A DNA stretch of 64,000 nucleotides from Roseovarius mucosus DSM 17069 (GTDB lineage: Bacteria > Pseudomonadota > Alphaproteobacteria > Rhodobacterales > Rhodobacteraceae), in contig NZ_KN293988.1 of NCBI RefSeq assembly GCF_000768555.3, forward strand, positions 24,683-88,682, given 5' to 3'. This document shows positions 8,750 through 17,725 of the stretch, one piece after another; position 1 is the stretch's first letter; each line of letters starts with the position of its first letter. The translations under genes were made by a program, and so were the position numbers. Under the pieces are notes generated by a model, which saw only the letters and a program-made list of their open reading frames with translations, was not told the origin of the DNA and did not search any database.

Positions 8750-11104
8750 CTAGATCTTTGCGCCGCGAAGGCGCAGCGAATTGAGCACCACCGATATCGA
8801 CGAGGCGCTCATGGCGAAGGCGGCAAACATCGGGCTGATGAGGATGCCGAAGAACGGAAACAGCACCCCCGCCGCGACAGGCACGCCAGAGGCGTTGTAG
8901 ATCAGTGCGAAGAACAGGTTCTGCCGGATATTACGCATGGTGGCCCGTGCGAGCCGCCGTGCGCGCACGATACCGTCGAGGTTGCCCTTGACCAGCGTGA
9001 TGCCCGCGCTTTCGATGGCCACATCGGCCCCGGTGCCCATGGCGATGCCGACATCGGCCTGGGCCAGGGCCGGCGCGTCGTTGACGCCATCGCCGGCCAT
9101 CGCCACCTTGCGGCCCTGCTGCTGCAATTCCTTGATGATCCGCGCCTTGTCCTCGGGCAGCACGTCGGCCCGGATCTCGTCAATGCCGAGACGTGCGCCG
9201 ATCGCCTTGGCCGTGCGCTCGTTGTCACCGGTGGCCATGATGACGCGGAATCCCAGTGCATGCAGGTCCTTGATGGCGGCGGGCGTGGTCTCCTTCACCG
9301 GATCGGCGACAGCGACGAGACCCGCGATCTCGCCATCCAGCACCACGAACATCACCGTCTCGCCCTCGTCGCGACGGGCATTTGCCTTGGCGGTCAGGTC
9401 GCCGGCCTCAAGGCCAAGGTCCCGGATCATCGCCAGGTTGCCTAATGCGACCGCCTTGCCGCCCACGACGCCCTTCACGCCCTTTCCTGTGACCGCCTCG
9501 AAGTCGTCCGCGTCCGCCATATTCACATCGCGCTCTTCCGCGCCTCGCACGATGGCCTCGGCGAGGGGGTGTTCCGATCCGCGCTCCAGCGATGCGGCGA
9601 GACGCAGGACCTCGGCCTCGTCGTGACCGGGTTGCGGCAGGACGGCGACAAGCTGCGGCTTGCCCATCGTCAACGTGCCGGTCTTGTCGACGATCAGGGT
9701 ATCGACCTTCTCGAACCGCTCCAGCGCCTCGGCGTTCTTGATCAGCACCCCGGCCTGGGCCCCCCGCCCCGTTGCCGTCATGATCGACATCGGCGTGGCG
9801 AGGCCGAGCGCACAGGGACAGGCGATGATCAACACGGCGACAGCCGAGATCAATGCGTAGGACAGCGCCGGGGATGGCCCCCAGACCGCCCACGCGATGA
9901 AGGACAGGACCGCGATACCGATCACGGCCGGAACGAAATATCCCGCCACCTTGTCGGCATACTTCTGGATCGGTGCGCGCGAGCGTTGCGCGTTCGACAC
10001 CATCTCGACGATCTGCGCGAGCATCGTGTCGGACCCGACACGCGTCGCCTCCATCACCAGAGAACCGGTGCCATTGATCGTCGCGCCGGTCAGCGGGTCG
10101 CCCTCGGTCTTCTCCACCGGCACAGGTTCACCTGAGATCATGCTTTCATCGACCGAGGACCGGCCGTCCAGCACAACGCCATCGACCGGCACCTTGTCAC
10201 CGGGACGCACGCGCAGCCGGTCCCCGACCTGTACGTCCTCCAGCGGTATCTCCTCTTCGGACCCGTCGTCTCGGATGACCCTCGCGGTCTTGGCCGCCAT
10301 GTCGAGAAGCGCGCGGATCGCCTTGCCGGTGCCTTCACGGGCGCGCAATTCCATCACCTGGCCAAGCAGCACGAGCGTCACGATCACCGCCGCCGCCTCG
10401 AAATAGACGCCGACATGACCTTCGGCGTCGCGAAATCCGTCCGGGAATATGCCGGGTGCCAGAACGGCGACGACGCTGAAGAGCCAGGCCGCGATTACCC
10501 CCATACCGATGAGGGAGAACATGTTGAGATTCATCGTCCGGAACGAATTCCAGCCCCGAACCAGAAACGGCCAGCCGCACCAAAGAACCACCGGGGTCCC
10601 GAAAACCAACTCGATCCAGAGGGTTGCGCGCTCGCCGAAAATCTCGCGCACTCCCGGAAAGCCGAGATAGGGACCCATGGTGAGGATCAGAAGCGGAATG
10701 GTCAGTACCGTGCCAACCCAGAAACGCCGGGTGAAATCCACCAGTTCGGGGTTCGGGCCGTCGTCCATCGGGACCCCGGACTCAAGCTCCAACCCCATTC
10801 CGCAGATCGGGCAGGAGCCGTGCTCGACCTGGCGAACCTGCGGGTGCATCGGACAGGTGTAGACAGCGCCGTCATAGCCCTCCGGGACGGTATCATATCT
10901 GCCGTCCGCCGGGGCGGCACCAGCGTGATGGTCATGACCGTGGTGATCATGCCCGGCATGGTTGTCGAGCTCCGCCTCGGGCACAAGATGCATCCCGCAT
11001 TTCGGGCAATCGCCCGGACCGTTCTGCCGTACCTCAGGGTGCATCGGGCAGACGTAAATGTTGGATTCGGTTTCATGTGCAGCATGGCTTACTTGGTCGT
11101 TCAT
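8750..11104 (-). CDS. copA: Copper-translocating P1B-type ATPase with two heavy-metal-binding (HMBD) motifs
   Basis: 784 residues. The N-terminus carries two CPMHP...CPxCGM heavy-metal-binding motifs (about residues 19-38 and 84-103) separated by a His-rich stretch ([12 protein letters not shown]), instead of classical HMA domains. The membrane CPC motif is at 429-431, the phosphorylated Asp lies in DKTGTLT at 473-479, and the hinge GDGVNDAP is near 670. It exports Cu(I) or Cu(II) to the periplasm at the cost of ATP. The ATG overlaps the prs stop codon by four bases, and a CueR-type promoter (11135-11165) sits just upstream inside prs. The gene therefore looks independently copper-inducible as well as co-transcribed. 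DUF2933 and the methyltransferase follow. Confidence 0.95.
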   Translation of the reverse strand: MNDQVSHAAHETESNIYVCPMHPEVRQNGPGDCPKCGMHLVPEAELDNHAGHDHHGHDHHAGAAPADGRYDTVPEGYDGAVYTCPMHPQVRQVEHGSCPICGMGLELESGVPMDDGPNPELVDFTRRFWVGTVLTIPLLILTMGPYLGFPGVREIFGERATLWIELVFGTPVVLWCGWPFLVRGWNSFRTMNLNMFSLIGMGVIAAWLFSVVAVLAPGIFPDGFRDAEGHVGVYFEAAAVIVTLVLLGQVMELRAREGTGKAIRALLDMAAKTARVIRDDGSEEEIPLEDVQVGDRLRVRPGDKVPVDGVVLDGRSSVDESMISGEPVPVEKTEGDPLTGATINGTGSLVMEATRVGSDTMLAQIVEMVSNAQRSRAPIQKYADKVAGYFVPAVIGIAVLSFIAWAVWGPSPALSYALISAVAVLIIACPCALGLATPMSIMTATGRGAQAGVLIKNAEALERFEKVDTLIVDKTGTLTMGKPQLVAVLPQPGHDEAEVLRLAASLERGSEHPLAEAIVRGAEERDVNMADADDFEAVTGKGVKGVVGGKAVALGNLAMIRDLGLEAGDLTAKANARRDEGETVMFVVLDGEIAGLVAVADPVKETTPAAIKDLHALGFRVIMATGDNERTAKAIGARLGIDEIRADVLPEDKARIIKELQQQGRKVAMAGDGVNDAPALAQADVGIAMGTGADVAIESAGITLVKGNLDGIVRARRLARATMRNIRQNLFFALIYNASGVPVAAGVLFPFFGILISPMFAAFAMSASSISVVLNSLRLRGAKI

Positions 11105-12048
11105 TCGGTTGTCCTCTCGGCGGGATTCGGGTCCAGCCTAATTGTTCCAGCAACTGGAAGGTCAAGGGCTGTCACGACCGAAAGGATCGCTTCGGCCAAT
11201 AGACCGGCAATTCCGATCGCATTCGTTGGATGGGGTATGGTGTCGGTGGTGATGATTCTTGCCGCACCAGCCGACAGAATGGCGTCCTGAGCGCCGTGCG
11301 CAAAGACCGCATGGATAGCCAGGCAGACAGGCGCGGCGGTTCCAGCCGCAAGCAATCTTTCGACGGCGCGTGCCATCGTGACGCCGGAAGATGCGATGTC
11401 GTCGAGGATCACTGGCGTACCTTCGTGCAGCGCCGCGCTTTCGGGCACACTGACATCGACACTGCGGTCACCGGATCTCACCTTGCGCAAGACCTCATAG
11501 GGCCGTCCGGCCAGCCGGGCCACCTCGGCGACCCATTGCTGGCTTTCGCTGTCAGGGCCCAGAAGAACGGCGTCTGGCAGGTTCGTGCTGATCCAGGTCG
11601 CAAGCAGCGGGGCGGATACGGCGCGTATGGCAGGCATCGGGAAGACATCCTGCAGCCGCGCGATGCGGTGCAGATGCGGATCGACACTCGCCAGCCAATC
11701 GAAGCTTTCCCCCAGGAATTGCGCAAAGAGCGGCGCGCTGACCGCCTGCCCGCGCTCGAAGCGGCGGTCCTGCCGCATGTAGCCAAGATAAGGCGCGATC
11801 AATCCGACGCGACGCGCGCCCATCTCGCGCGCCGTCGCCGCGGCGAAGCGCAAGGGCAGGGCAAGCCGGTCGGGATCGCGCAAAGTCGCCAGAAATGCCA
11901 CATCGGCCCCGTCCAGATCGCCGGGCAGCGAAATCAGGCTTTCGCCATCTGGGAAGTGGTGCCAGTCGAGAGCGAGCAGGTCCGCCCCAAGCGCGGGTGC
12001 CAGGTCTTCGGCAAGCGGCCTCATCTCGGGAAACGCGACAAGGATCAT
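11101..12048 (-). CDS. prs: Ribose-phosphate pyrophosphokinase (PRPP synthetase)
   Basis: 315 residues, normal length. Visible motifs are [16 protein letters not shown] (ATP/flexible-loop region), SVDPHLHR (metal-binding) and [14 protein letters not shown], the PRPP-binding loop. It makes phosphoribosyl diphosphate from ribose 5-phosphate and ATP. Its start overlaps the phosphorylase stop (ATGA at 12045-12048) and its stop overlaps the copper ATPase start. The C-terminal codons ([19 protein letters not shown]) also form the copper-responsive promoter of that ATPase. It is unlikely to be the sole housekeeping copy because it is embedded in an accessory operon with a phosphorylase. Together they could interconvert nucleotides, ribose phosphates and PRPP. 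Confidence 0.92.
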   Translation of the reverse strand: MILVAFPEMRPLAEDLAPALGADLLALDWHHFPDGESLISLPGDLDGADVAFLATLRDPDRLALPLRFAAATAREMGARRVGLIAPYLGYMRQDRRFERGQAVSAPLFAQFLGESFDWLASVDPHLHRIARLQDVFPMPAIRAVSAPLLATWISTNLPDAVLLGPDSESQQWVAEVARLAGRPYEVLRKVRSGDRSVDVSVPESAALHEGTPVILDDIASSGVTMARAVERLLAAGTAAPVCLAIHAVFAHGAQDAILSAGAARIITTDTIPHPTNAIGIAGLLAEAILSVVTALDLPVAGTIRLDPNPAERTTE

Positions 12049-13553
12049 GACACTGCCTCGGACAGCGTCAGCACCCCGGTCTGGGACTCCGCGTAAGCCA
12101 GGGCATAGGCCAGTTCGCCTGGTGTCTCGGCATGAAGCTCATAAAGCGGCTGGCCCTTGTCCACCCAATCCCCGATCCGCACCAGAAGGCGGATGCCGGC
12201 GCTCTTCTGACGCGGGGCCCCGGCCAGCTTGGCGATGCGTGCGATGCGTCGGTTGTCGATGGCGGTCAACTGGCCCGCATGAGGGGCGCGTATTTCGATC
12301 TGCTGCGCTGCGGTTCCGGGTTTGCGGAAACCGCCCTGTGCCGCGCAAATTGCCATGAACTTTGCCTCCGCTGCACCACTATCGAGAAGCGCCTGCGCGC
12401 GGTCCCGCCCCCGCCCAGCAACGGCGTGCGGTGCGAGGTCCAGAAGATGTCCGGCCAGATCCAGCGCCCGCGCACGCAGGTCGCCAGGTGCATCCGGCGC
12501 GCGCCGCAAAACCGCGAGCACGTCGTGCGCCTCCAGCGCCGGGCCCATGCCACGTCCCACCGGGGCCACGCCATCGCTGATATGTAGCGCCAGGTTCAGA
12601 CCCAACGCCTTGCCCACCGAAGACAGCCGTATCCCGAGTGCCTCCGCCGCTCCGGCAGACCGCACCTTGGCCGTTGGTCCGACCGGCATGTCGATCAGAA
12701 CATGGGTGGCACCGGCGGCCGCCTTTTTCGACAGTACGCTCGCTACGAGTTGACCGGTGGAGTCGAAATCGAGGGGGCGTTCGACACGGATAAAATGATC
12801 GTCGGCAGGACTGAGGGCGAGCCCGCCACCCCAGACGAGGCAACCGCCCTCGGCTTCGACCACCCGGCGCAGCGCGGCGGCGTCAAGCGCGACGGGCGCC
12901 ATCACCTCCATGGTGTCGGCGGTTCCGGCAGGCGATGTGATCGCACGGCTCGACGTCTTGGGGATCAGATGCCCCGCCGCCGCGACGATCGCGACGACGA
13001 TGGGTGTCGTCCGGTTGCCCGGCAATCCGCCGACGCAATGCTTATCGAGGACAGTGTGCTGCCCCCAGTCGAGCGTCTGCCCTGCTTCCTTCATGGCGCG
13101 GGTCAGCGCCACGGTTTCGGCCTCGTTCAGCCTGTCGCCGGCGCAGGCGGTCACGAAGGCGGCAAGGTCGAGATCCGATAACCGGCTGTCGAGCGTGTCG
13201 CGCACGATCGTCGCGAACCCGGCCCGGTCCAGCCGCTCGCCATAGGCTTTCGCCCGGATCATAGACGCCGAAGCGGGCGGTTCAGGGTGCGAGAAAGCGG
13301 CTTCGTCTCCAATCTCAGCGCCAAGCGCGGCCCAGGCGGAAACGGACAATGCCGCCTGGTCCACGGCAAGCCATGCTCCGCGGCGGACGACATTCAGGGT
13401 CGCGATGATCCAGCGGTCCTTCAGGTCGATTCGTATGCGTGTCTGGGCAGCAAACCCCTCGGAACGGCAGACGTGACAGTCTTCATGCATGTAGACGACC
13501 GGCTGCCGGTAGGTGTCGATGCGGGAAGAGACCAGGGCAAGCGTTTCGGTCAT
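12045..13553 (-). CDS. AMP phosphorylase/thymidine phosphorylase family protein (long form)
   Basis: 502 residues, the long form of the family with an extra N-terminal domain of about 85 residues, as in archaeal AMP phosphorylase (short DeoA is about 440). Motifs include DKHCVGGLPGNRTT (phosphate binding), IPKTSSRAITSPAGTADTME and a C-terminal barrel-sandwich domain (GIRLLVRIGDWVDKGQPLYE). The family cleaves nucleosides, or NMPs in archaea, with phosphate to free base plus ribose 1-phosphate or ribose 1,5-bisphosphate. Overlap with prs downstream (4 bases) and with the nuclease upstream (4 bases) shows a tight operon. AMP versus thymidine specificity cannot be fixed by eye; the length and N-terminal domain favour the AMP type. 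Confidence 0.88.
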   Translation of the reverse strand: MTETLALVSSRIDTYRQPVVYMHEDCHVCRSEGFAAQTRIRIDLKDRWIIATLNVVRRGAWLAVDQAALSVSAWAALGAEIGDEAAFSHPEPPASASMIRAKAYGERLDRAGFATIVRDTLDSRLSDLDLAAFVTACAGDRLNEAETVALTRAMKEAGQTLDWGQHTVLDKHCVGGLPGNRTTPIVVAIVAAAGHLIPKTSSRAITSPAGTADTMEVMAPVALDAAALRRVVEAEGGCLVWGGGLALSPADDHFIRVERPLDFDSTGQLVASVLSKKAAAGATHVLIDMPVGPTAKVRSAGAAEALGIRLSSVGKALGLNLALHISDGVAPVGRGMGPALEAHDVLAVLRRAPDAPGDLRARALDLAGHLLDLAPHAVAGRGRDRAQALLDSGAAEAKFMAICAAQGGFRKPGTAAQQIEIRAPHAGQLTAIDNRRIARIAKLAGAPRQKSAGIRLLVRIGDWVDKGQPLYELHAETPGELAYALAYAESQTGVLTLSEAVS

Positions 13554-14933
13554 CGCGGCCTGTCCAGGTAGACGGATTCGAGATGTTCGGGCACGCGCAC
13601 GGATCGCCCTAGCTCGTGTTCGACGCGGAATCGCAGGGTGTCGGCGGTGACAGGTTCCCCATGGGTGAGATAGGTCATCTCGGGGGCGGGACCGGCGGAC
13701 ATCCAGCGCAGGATCTCATCGGCATCGGCATGTCCGGAAAAGGACTGGAGCTGAACCACTTCGGCCTCGATCGGGAACTCCCGTCCGAACATGCGCAATG
13801 TCCGCGCGCCCCCCGGCCAGCGCCGCGCCACGCGTGCCGCCGGCCTGGAAACCGGAGAGCAAGATCGCGTTCCGCCGATCGCCGCCGAAGCTGGCCAGAT
13901 GGTGCAGGATACGCCCGCCGGTCAGCATTCCGCTGGCGGAGACGATGATCATCGGGCCCTGGCGCGTGTTCAGCTCCTTGGATTGCTCGACCGTGTTTAC
14001 CCTCTTGGCGATCTCGAACATCGCAATGCAGTCTTCGCGGCTGACGTGGTGCTCGGCGTGATGACGGTGATAGATCTCGGTCGCATTCACCGCCATCGGG
14101 CTGTTGAGGAACACCGGGACATAGGGAATATCGCCGCGCTCCATCAATCGCGCAATGTGCAGCATCAGCCCCTGCGCCCGTCCGACGGCAAAGGACGGGA
14201 TCAGCACCGTGCCGCCGCGGGCAAAGGTGCGTTTGAGGATCGGGGCCAGTTCGGCTTCTGGGTCCACGTCGGGATGGGACCGGTTGCCATAGGTGGACTC
14301 GCAGACCAGAACATCTGCTCCGCCGAATGGCTGGGGCGGTCGCATCAGCGGATCGGGATCATGGCCCAGATCGCCGCTGAAATGGACAACCCTGCCGCCG
14401 ACCTCAAGCCGGATCTGCGCCGCCCCGAGCAGATGCCCCGCCGGAATGAAACGGGCCGCGATGCCGTCGCCTAAATCTATTCGCCGGTCGAACGGTTGAA
14501 GATCAAAGCGGTCCAGCGCGGCCTTTGCATCCTTGAGCGTATAGAGCGGTTTTGGCTTCTTGTGTTTGGAATATCCCCTCCGCGCGGCAAAGCGCGCCTC
14601 TTCTTCCTGGATATGGCCGCTGTCGGGCAGAATAAGCCCGCACAGATCTGCCGTTGCTTCTGTGCAAAGAACCCGCCCGCGAAACCCCGCCCGGATCAGT
14701 GTCGGCAGATATCCCGAATGGTCCAGATGAGCATGGGTGAGCAGCACAGTGTCGATGGTGTTGACACGCACAGGGAAAGGTTTGCGATTGCGCGCCCGCA
14801 ACTGCTTGAAGCCCTGGAACAGCCCGCAATCGACCAGAATGCGCCGCCCCAGGGCCTCGACCAGATAGCGCGATCCCGTCACCGTCCCGGCGGCGCCAAG
14901 AAAGCGCAGTTTCGGACGTGCGGTCGGGATCAT
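13550..14933 (-). pseudogene. MBL-fold/beta-CASP RNA-processing exonuclease with a frameshift
   Basis: The protein starts at the ATG at 14933, which overlaps the upstream gene's TGA, although an upstream in-frame extension exists. The metallo-beta-lactamase core shows TVTGSRYLVE and the metal motif LTHAHLDHSGYLP, then the beta-CASP segment SFAVGRAQGLMLH and SASGMLTGGRILHHL. At GFQAGGTRGAALAGG (about 13825) the frame runs into unrelated sequence. The expected end continues in the next frame: ARTLRMFGREFPIEAEV, then FSGHADADE, stopping at 13550. One G fewer in the run of six G (minus strand, near 13815) restores a full protein of about 460 residues. This is a real frameshift, a phase-variable tract or a sequencing error. 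The joined stop overlaps the phosphorylase start, which supports one functional ancestral gene. Confidence 0.8.
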
Positions 14934-15295
14934 GTCGCTGTTCCCCTTGCCGCGATGGCGTTGTAAAGGCCGCCGAAGATCAGCGCGGCGTACCAACCGT
15001 AGAGAAAGCTCTCGACCAGCCCGATGATGAAGCCCACCGGGGTCAGCCAGACGAAACCGGGCAGCAGACCGGACCAGGTTTCATACATTGCATAGGCGGG
15101 AAAGATCAGATCGAATGCGATGCACACAAGGTAGGTCAGCGCCAGGAACAGGCTCAGCGCCCAACCAAGCGGCACAACCGGCAGACGCACGCGCCCTGCC
15201 CCGGCAGGCCCGCCCATGACGCAGGCCCCGCACGTCATGCGCAGGGCCAGGAAAAGGATCACCGCGACTGCGGTGAAATAGAAAATGGGCATCAT
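14930..15295 (-). CDS. Small membrane protein (DUF5676-like), nuclease operon
   Basis: 121 residues with three or four hydrophobic segments. The first (FYFTAVAVILFLALRMTCGA) carries two cysteines, and the second half reads ALTYLVCIAFDLIFPAYAMY and LPGFVWLTPVGFIIGLVESF. This resembles DUF5676-type membrane proteins, but I place it there only tentatively. The TGA overlaps the ATG of the nuclease gene, and the start follows AAGGGAGAAAG. No function known. Its place at the head of the nuclease-phosphorylase-PRPP operon is the only clue. Confidence 0.7.
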   Translation of the reverse strand: MMPIFYFTAVAVILFLALRMTCGACVMGGPAGAGRVRLPVVPLGWALSLFLALTYLVCIAFDLIFPAYAMYETWSGLLPGFVWLTPVGFIIGLVESFLYGWYAALIFGGLYNAIAARGTAT

Positions 15296-15415
15296 GGCTT
15301 TCTCCCTTCTTGTCGTGGATTCGGACGGAGCGCGAACACATCCGCTGGACGGCGCCGGTTCAGGATGGGCGCACCAAGCGCCAGACGCCCATCCTGCGGT
15401 GGCTTTGCCTCGGCC

Positions 15416-15577
15416 CTAGCCGCAGCAGCAGCCGGATTTGGCCGGTTTTGCCTTTGCGGGTTCCGCGACCTGCGGTTCGACATTTGCTTTCGGCTGCGCA
15501 TCGGTCTTGCCACCGCAACATCCGCCCTGTTTTTGCTGTGCTGTGTCTTGCGTCTGAGAAGTTGATCGGTCGTCCAT
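15416..15577 (-). CDS. 53-residue Cys-rich protein (CCGG ... GCCCG)
   Basis: Short gene from the ATG at 15577 to TAG at 15416, preceded by a strong AAAAGGAGGT ribosome site 6 bases upstream. The product starts MDDRSTSQTQ, has a GGCCGGK cluster near residue 20, an Ala/Lys/Pro linker and ends SGCCCG. Five cysteines in two tight clusters, with no signal peptide or membrane helix, suggest a soluble metal-binding peptide. It resembles the loose group of small proteins with CCG-type C-terminal motifs. Function unknown. It lies 120 bases upstream of the small membrane protein on the same strand and may lead the operon. Confidence 0.7.
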   Translation of the reverse strand: MDDRSTSQTQDTAQQKQGGCCGGKTDAQPKANVEPQVAEPAKAKPAKSGCCCG

Positions 15578-15761
15578 CTGGACCTCCTTTTGTTTGGTTT
15601 CGTTCTATAGACGCGCCCCGACCGGAAGCATTACAGAAGTTGGCAACCTGTCGGTCTTCGTTAGTACAGGAGCAAGTGTATCGCTCTGCCGTAGGAAGGC
15701 GTCGATATTGCAGACAGAGTTACTGCATCCCGGCAGGCTGTCGGCTGACCGGTGCTATAGG

Positions 15762-16388
15762 TTACAGCAGCCGCCGCGCGGCCCATCCGATCACCTCGAA
15801 ACCTCGCGCGCGCCAGCTGCGGGAATGCCAAGCCCGAAGAGGGACTTCGCGGGCATCCGAAAGATCTTGCAGATATTGCGCCTGCAACTGCCCTGCCAGG
15901 ACGCGGTCATGTGCGACCAGAACCAGCTCCTGATTGACGAACAGGCTTCGGTAGTCGAGGTTAGCTGACCCGATGATCGACCAGCCTGTATCGACGACCG
16001 ACGTCTTGGCATGCAATGGACGGGGCAGATACTCGTAGACCCTCACGCCCGCCGAGAGAAGCTGCGCATATGCCGCCCGCGTCGCCCAGCCAGCGACCAT
16101 AGGATCGCTCGTGCGAGGCACCAGCAGACGGACGTCCACGCGGCGACGCGCGGCATCCTGAAGCGCCCGGTCGACCACGGTGCCCGGACCGAAATAGGGC
16201 GACGTCAGATAAACGCAGGTCTGTGCCATCCCGATCAGTCCCGCGTGCAGACAGGCAAGCCTCTTTTGACACTTGCGCGAATAGCTCGGTACCAGCAGTC
16301 CTTCGATTGCGTCGGCCTCTTCGGGAATGGCGTTTGATGGAAGCGGGCGGGCGTCCTGCCAGGCCGGGTTTATCTGCGCAATGTGAGT
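15762..16388 (-). pseudogene. 5'-truncated phospholipase D/cardiolipin synthase
   Basis: An open frame with an ATG at 16229 gives 155 residues holding only the C-terminal PLD half: IYLTSPYF-like CVYLTSPYFGPGTVVDRAL, then HAKTSVVD and GSANLDYRS (one HKD motif). The homology continues upstream of that ATG (KRLACLHAGLIGMAQ) with no start codon, up to a stop at 16433-16431 inside the CBS gene. Normal family members are about 380-500 residues with two HKD motifs, so the N-terminal half has been lost at the junction with the CBS-BON gene. It is almost certainly not an active phospholipase, unless a shortened protein dimerises. Confidence 0.75.
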
Positions 16389-17083
16389 CAGATCCCGTAA
16401 GCCCAGGCCGGCAGTCGTCCCATATGGACCTCAACCATCCTGACACCGGGCACGTTTTCGACGGCAACCCGGATCGCATTCTCCTCGAAATCGCTGTCGG
16501 CGACACCCCAGACGGCGACATTCCCCTTGTCCACCGTGTAGTTGATGAGGTTGACCGCTGCACCGGGCACTTCTTTCAGAGCCTCTTCAATCTTCGCACG
16601 CAGCACGCGGTCGTCCTCCGACGGCTCCGGCAGCGCCCCATCCTGAAGCGCCGACAAGGCGTGGAGCAGGTTCGCACGGCTGACGATGCCGACCACTTTG
16701 TCGGATCTCACCACCGGCACGCGCTTGATCCGGTGCTTTTCCAGAAGACGCGCGATTTCCGCGACATTCGTATCCTCTTCTACCGAAACCACATCCCTTG
16801 TCATCACGTCTTCGACCCGGTGGCTTTTGAGCTTCACGAAATCCTGTGCGGATTCGCTTGCCCCGCCAAGCACCTCGAGCCACCATGACCGGCGTGGTCC
16901 GTCTGTTTCGCGGACACGCCGCATGAGGTCGCCTTCGCTGACAAGTCCCTTGAGGTCGCCCTCGGCGTCAACGACGGGCAGCGCGCTGATATTGTGGTCG
17001 AGCATCAAGCGTACCGCGTCCTCGATTTGTCCCTCCAGCGGGACCGAGATCACCGATGTTGTCATGATATCCTTGGCGAGCAT
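16388..17083 (-). CDS. CBS-pair plus BON domain protein
   Basis: 231 residues. Two CBS motifs occupy residues 1-60 (MLAKDIMTTSVISVPLEGQI) and about 85-145 (VEDVMTRDVVSVEEDTNV), followed by a BON domain at about 155-225 ending VRMVEVHMGRLPAWAYGI. CBS pairs bind adenine nucleotides and act as energy sensors; BON domains bind phospholipid or act in envelope homeostasis. It has no membrane segment, so it is probably cytoplasmic. The start follows AAGGAG. The downstream phospholipase remnant begins inside its last codons in another frame. AMP/ATP sensing would suit the neighbouring phosphorylase and PRPP genes (inference). Confidence 0.92.
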   Translation of the reverse strand: MLAKDIMTTSVISVPLEGQIEDAVRLMLDHNISALPVVDAEGDLKGLVSEGDLMRRVRETDGPRRSWWLEVLGGASESAQDFVKLKSHRVEDVMTRDVVSVEEDTNVAEIARLLEKHRIKRVPVVRSDKVVGIVSRANLLHALSALQDGALPEPSEDDRVLRAKIEEALKEVPGAAVNLINYTVDKGNVAVWGVADSDFEENAIRVAVENVPGVRMVEVHMGRLPAWAYGI

Positions 17084-17122
17084 GTCATAGTCTCCTTCTT
17101 GAGTTTTGGCTTGTTCAGCACG

Positions 17123-17725
17123 TCAGGTGCCGATAACGAGTTGCAGGTCGTCGCCCAAATCGTAAGGTGGGATGTCGAGGTTGCGTGGGGCCGGCCCCTT
17201 CCGGATCCGGCCCGAGGTGTCGTAATGCGATCCGTGGCACGGGCAGAACCAACCGCCGAATTCGCCGACCGCCGACCCATCCTGGCCCAAGGGGATACAG
17301 CCGAGATGGGTACAGACACCGATAACGACCAGCCATTCGCCATCCTCGCCCGCCGCGCGGTTCTCATCCAGCGCTGGCTCCTCGCCACTTGTGTTCGGAT
17401 TCTCGCCCGCTTCGTCAACAGGATCGGGAAGCTGGTCGAGATCGACGGCCCGTGCAGCCTGGATCGCTGCCTCAGACCTGCGCCAGACAAAGACCGGGTG
17501 GCCCTGCCACTTCACGGTAATACGTTGGCCCGGTTCGACGCCGGAAAGATCAACCTTGACCGTGCCGGACGCGGTCACGTCGGCCGAGGGGTTCATCGAA
17601 TTGATCAACGGCCAGACCGCCGCGCCTGCGGCAATCGCGCCGGTTGAGGCCGTTGCATAATAAAGGAAATCGCGGCGCTCTGTTGCGGGCAATTGATTGG
17701 TTTCGTCAATGGTCTGGCGCATCAT
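17123..17725 (-). CDS. Rieske iron-sulfur protein, ubiquinol-cytochrome c reductase type (orphan)
   Basis: 200 residues. It has an N-terminal Tat-like anchor ([28 protein letters not shown]), a linker, and a C-terminal Rieske fold with [10 protein letters not shown] and CPCHGSHYD, the two Cys-His pairs of the 2Fe-2S cluster with the disulfide cysteines. The segment [19 protein letters not shown] is typical of bc1 complexes. Cytochrome b and c1 genes, normally directly downstream, are absent, so it is an orphan. It may substitute into the bc1 complex under stress or serve another quinol oxidoreductase. GGAGGAATC precedes the start; the stop of fabI overlaps its ATG (ATGA). Confidence 0.93.
   Translation of the reverse strand: MMRQTIDETNQLPATERRDFLYYATASTGAIAAGAAVWPLINSMNPSADVTASGTVKVDLSGVEPGQRITVKWQGHPVFVWRRSEAAIQAARAVDLDQLPDPVDEAGENPNTSGEEPALDENRAAGEDGEWLVVIGVCTHLGCIPLGQDGSAVGEFGGWFCPCHGSHYDTSGRIRKGPAPRNLDIPPYDLGDDLQLVIGT

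Noticed and set aside
9408..9893. Long frames on the opposite strand or other frames within the P-type ATPases (also 46116-47636, 32185-33402)
   Set aside because: Shadow frames of high-GC genes with Arg/Ala/Pro-rich products and no conserved motifs.
15292..15513. 73-codon minus-strand frame
   Set aside because: Runs antiparallel-frame to the 53-residue Cys-rich gene and has low-complexity Arg/Ala composition; the other frame has the strong ribosome site.
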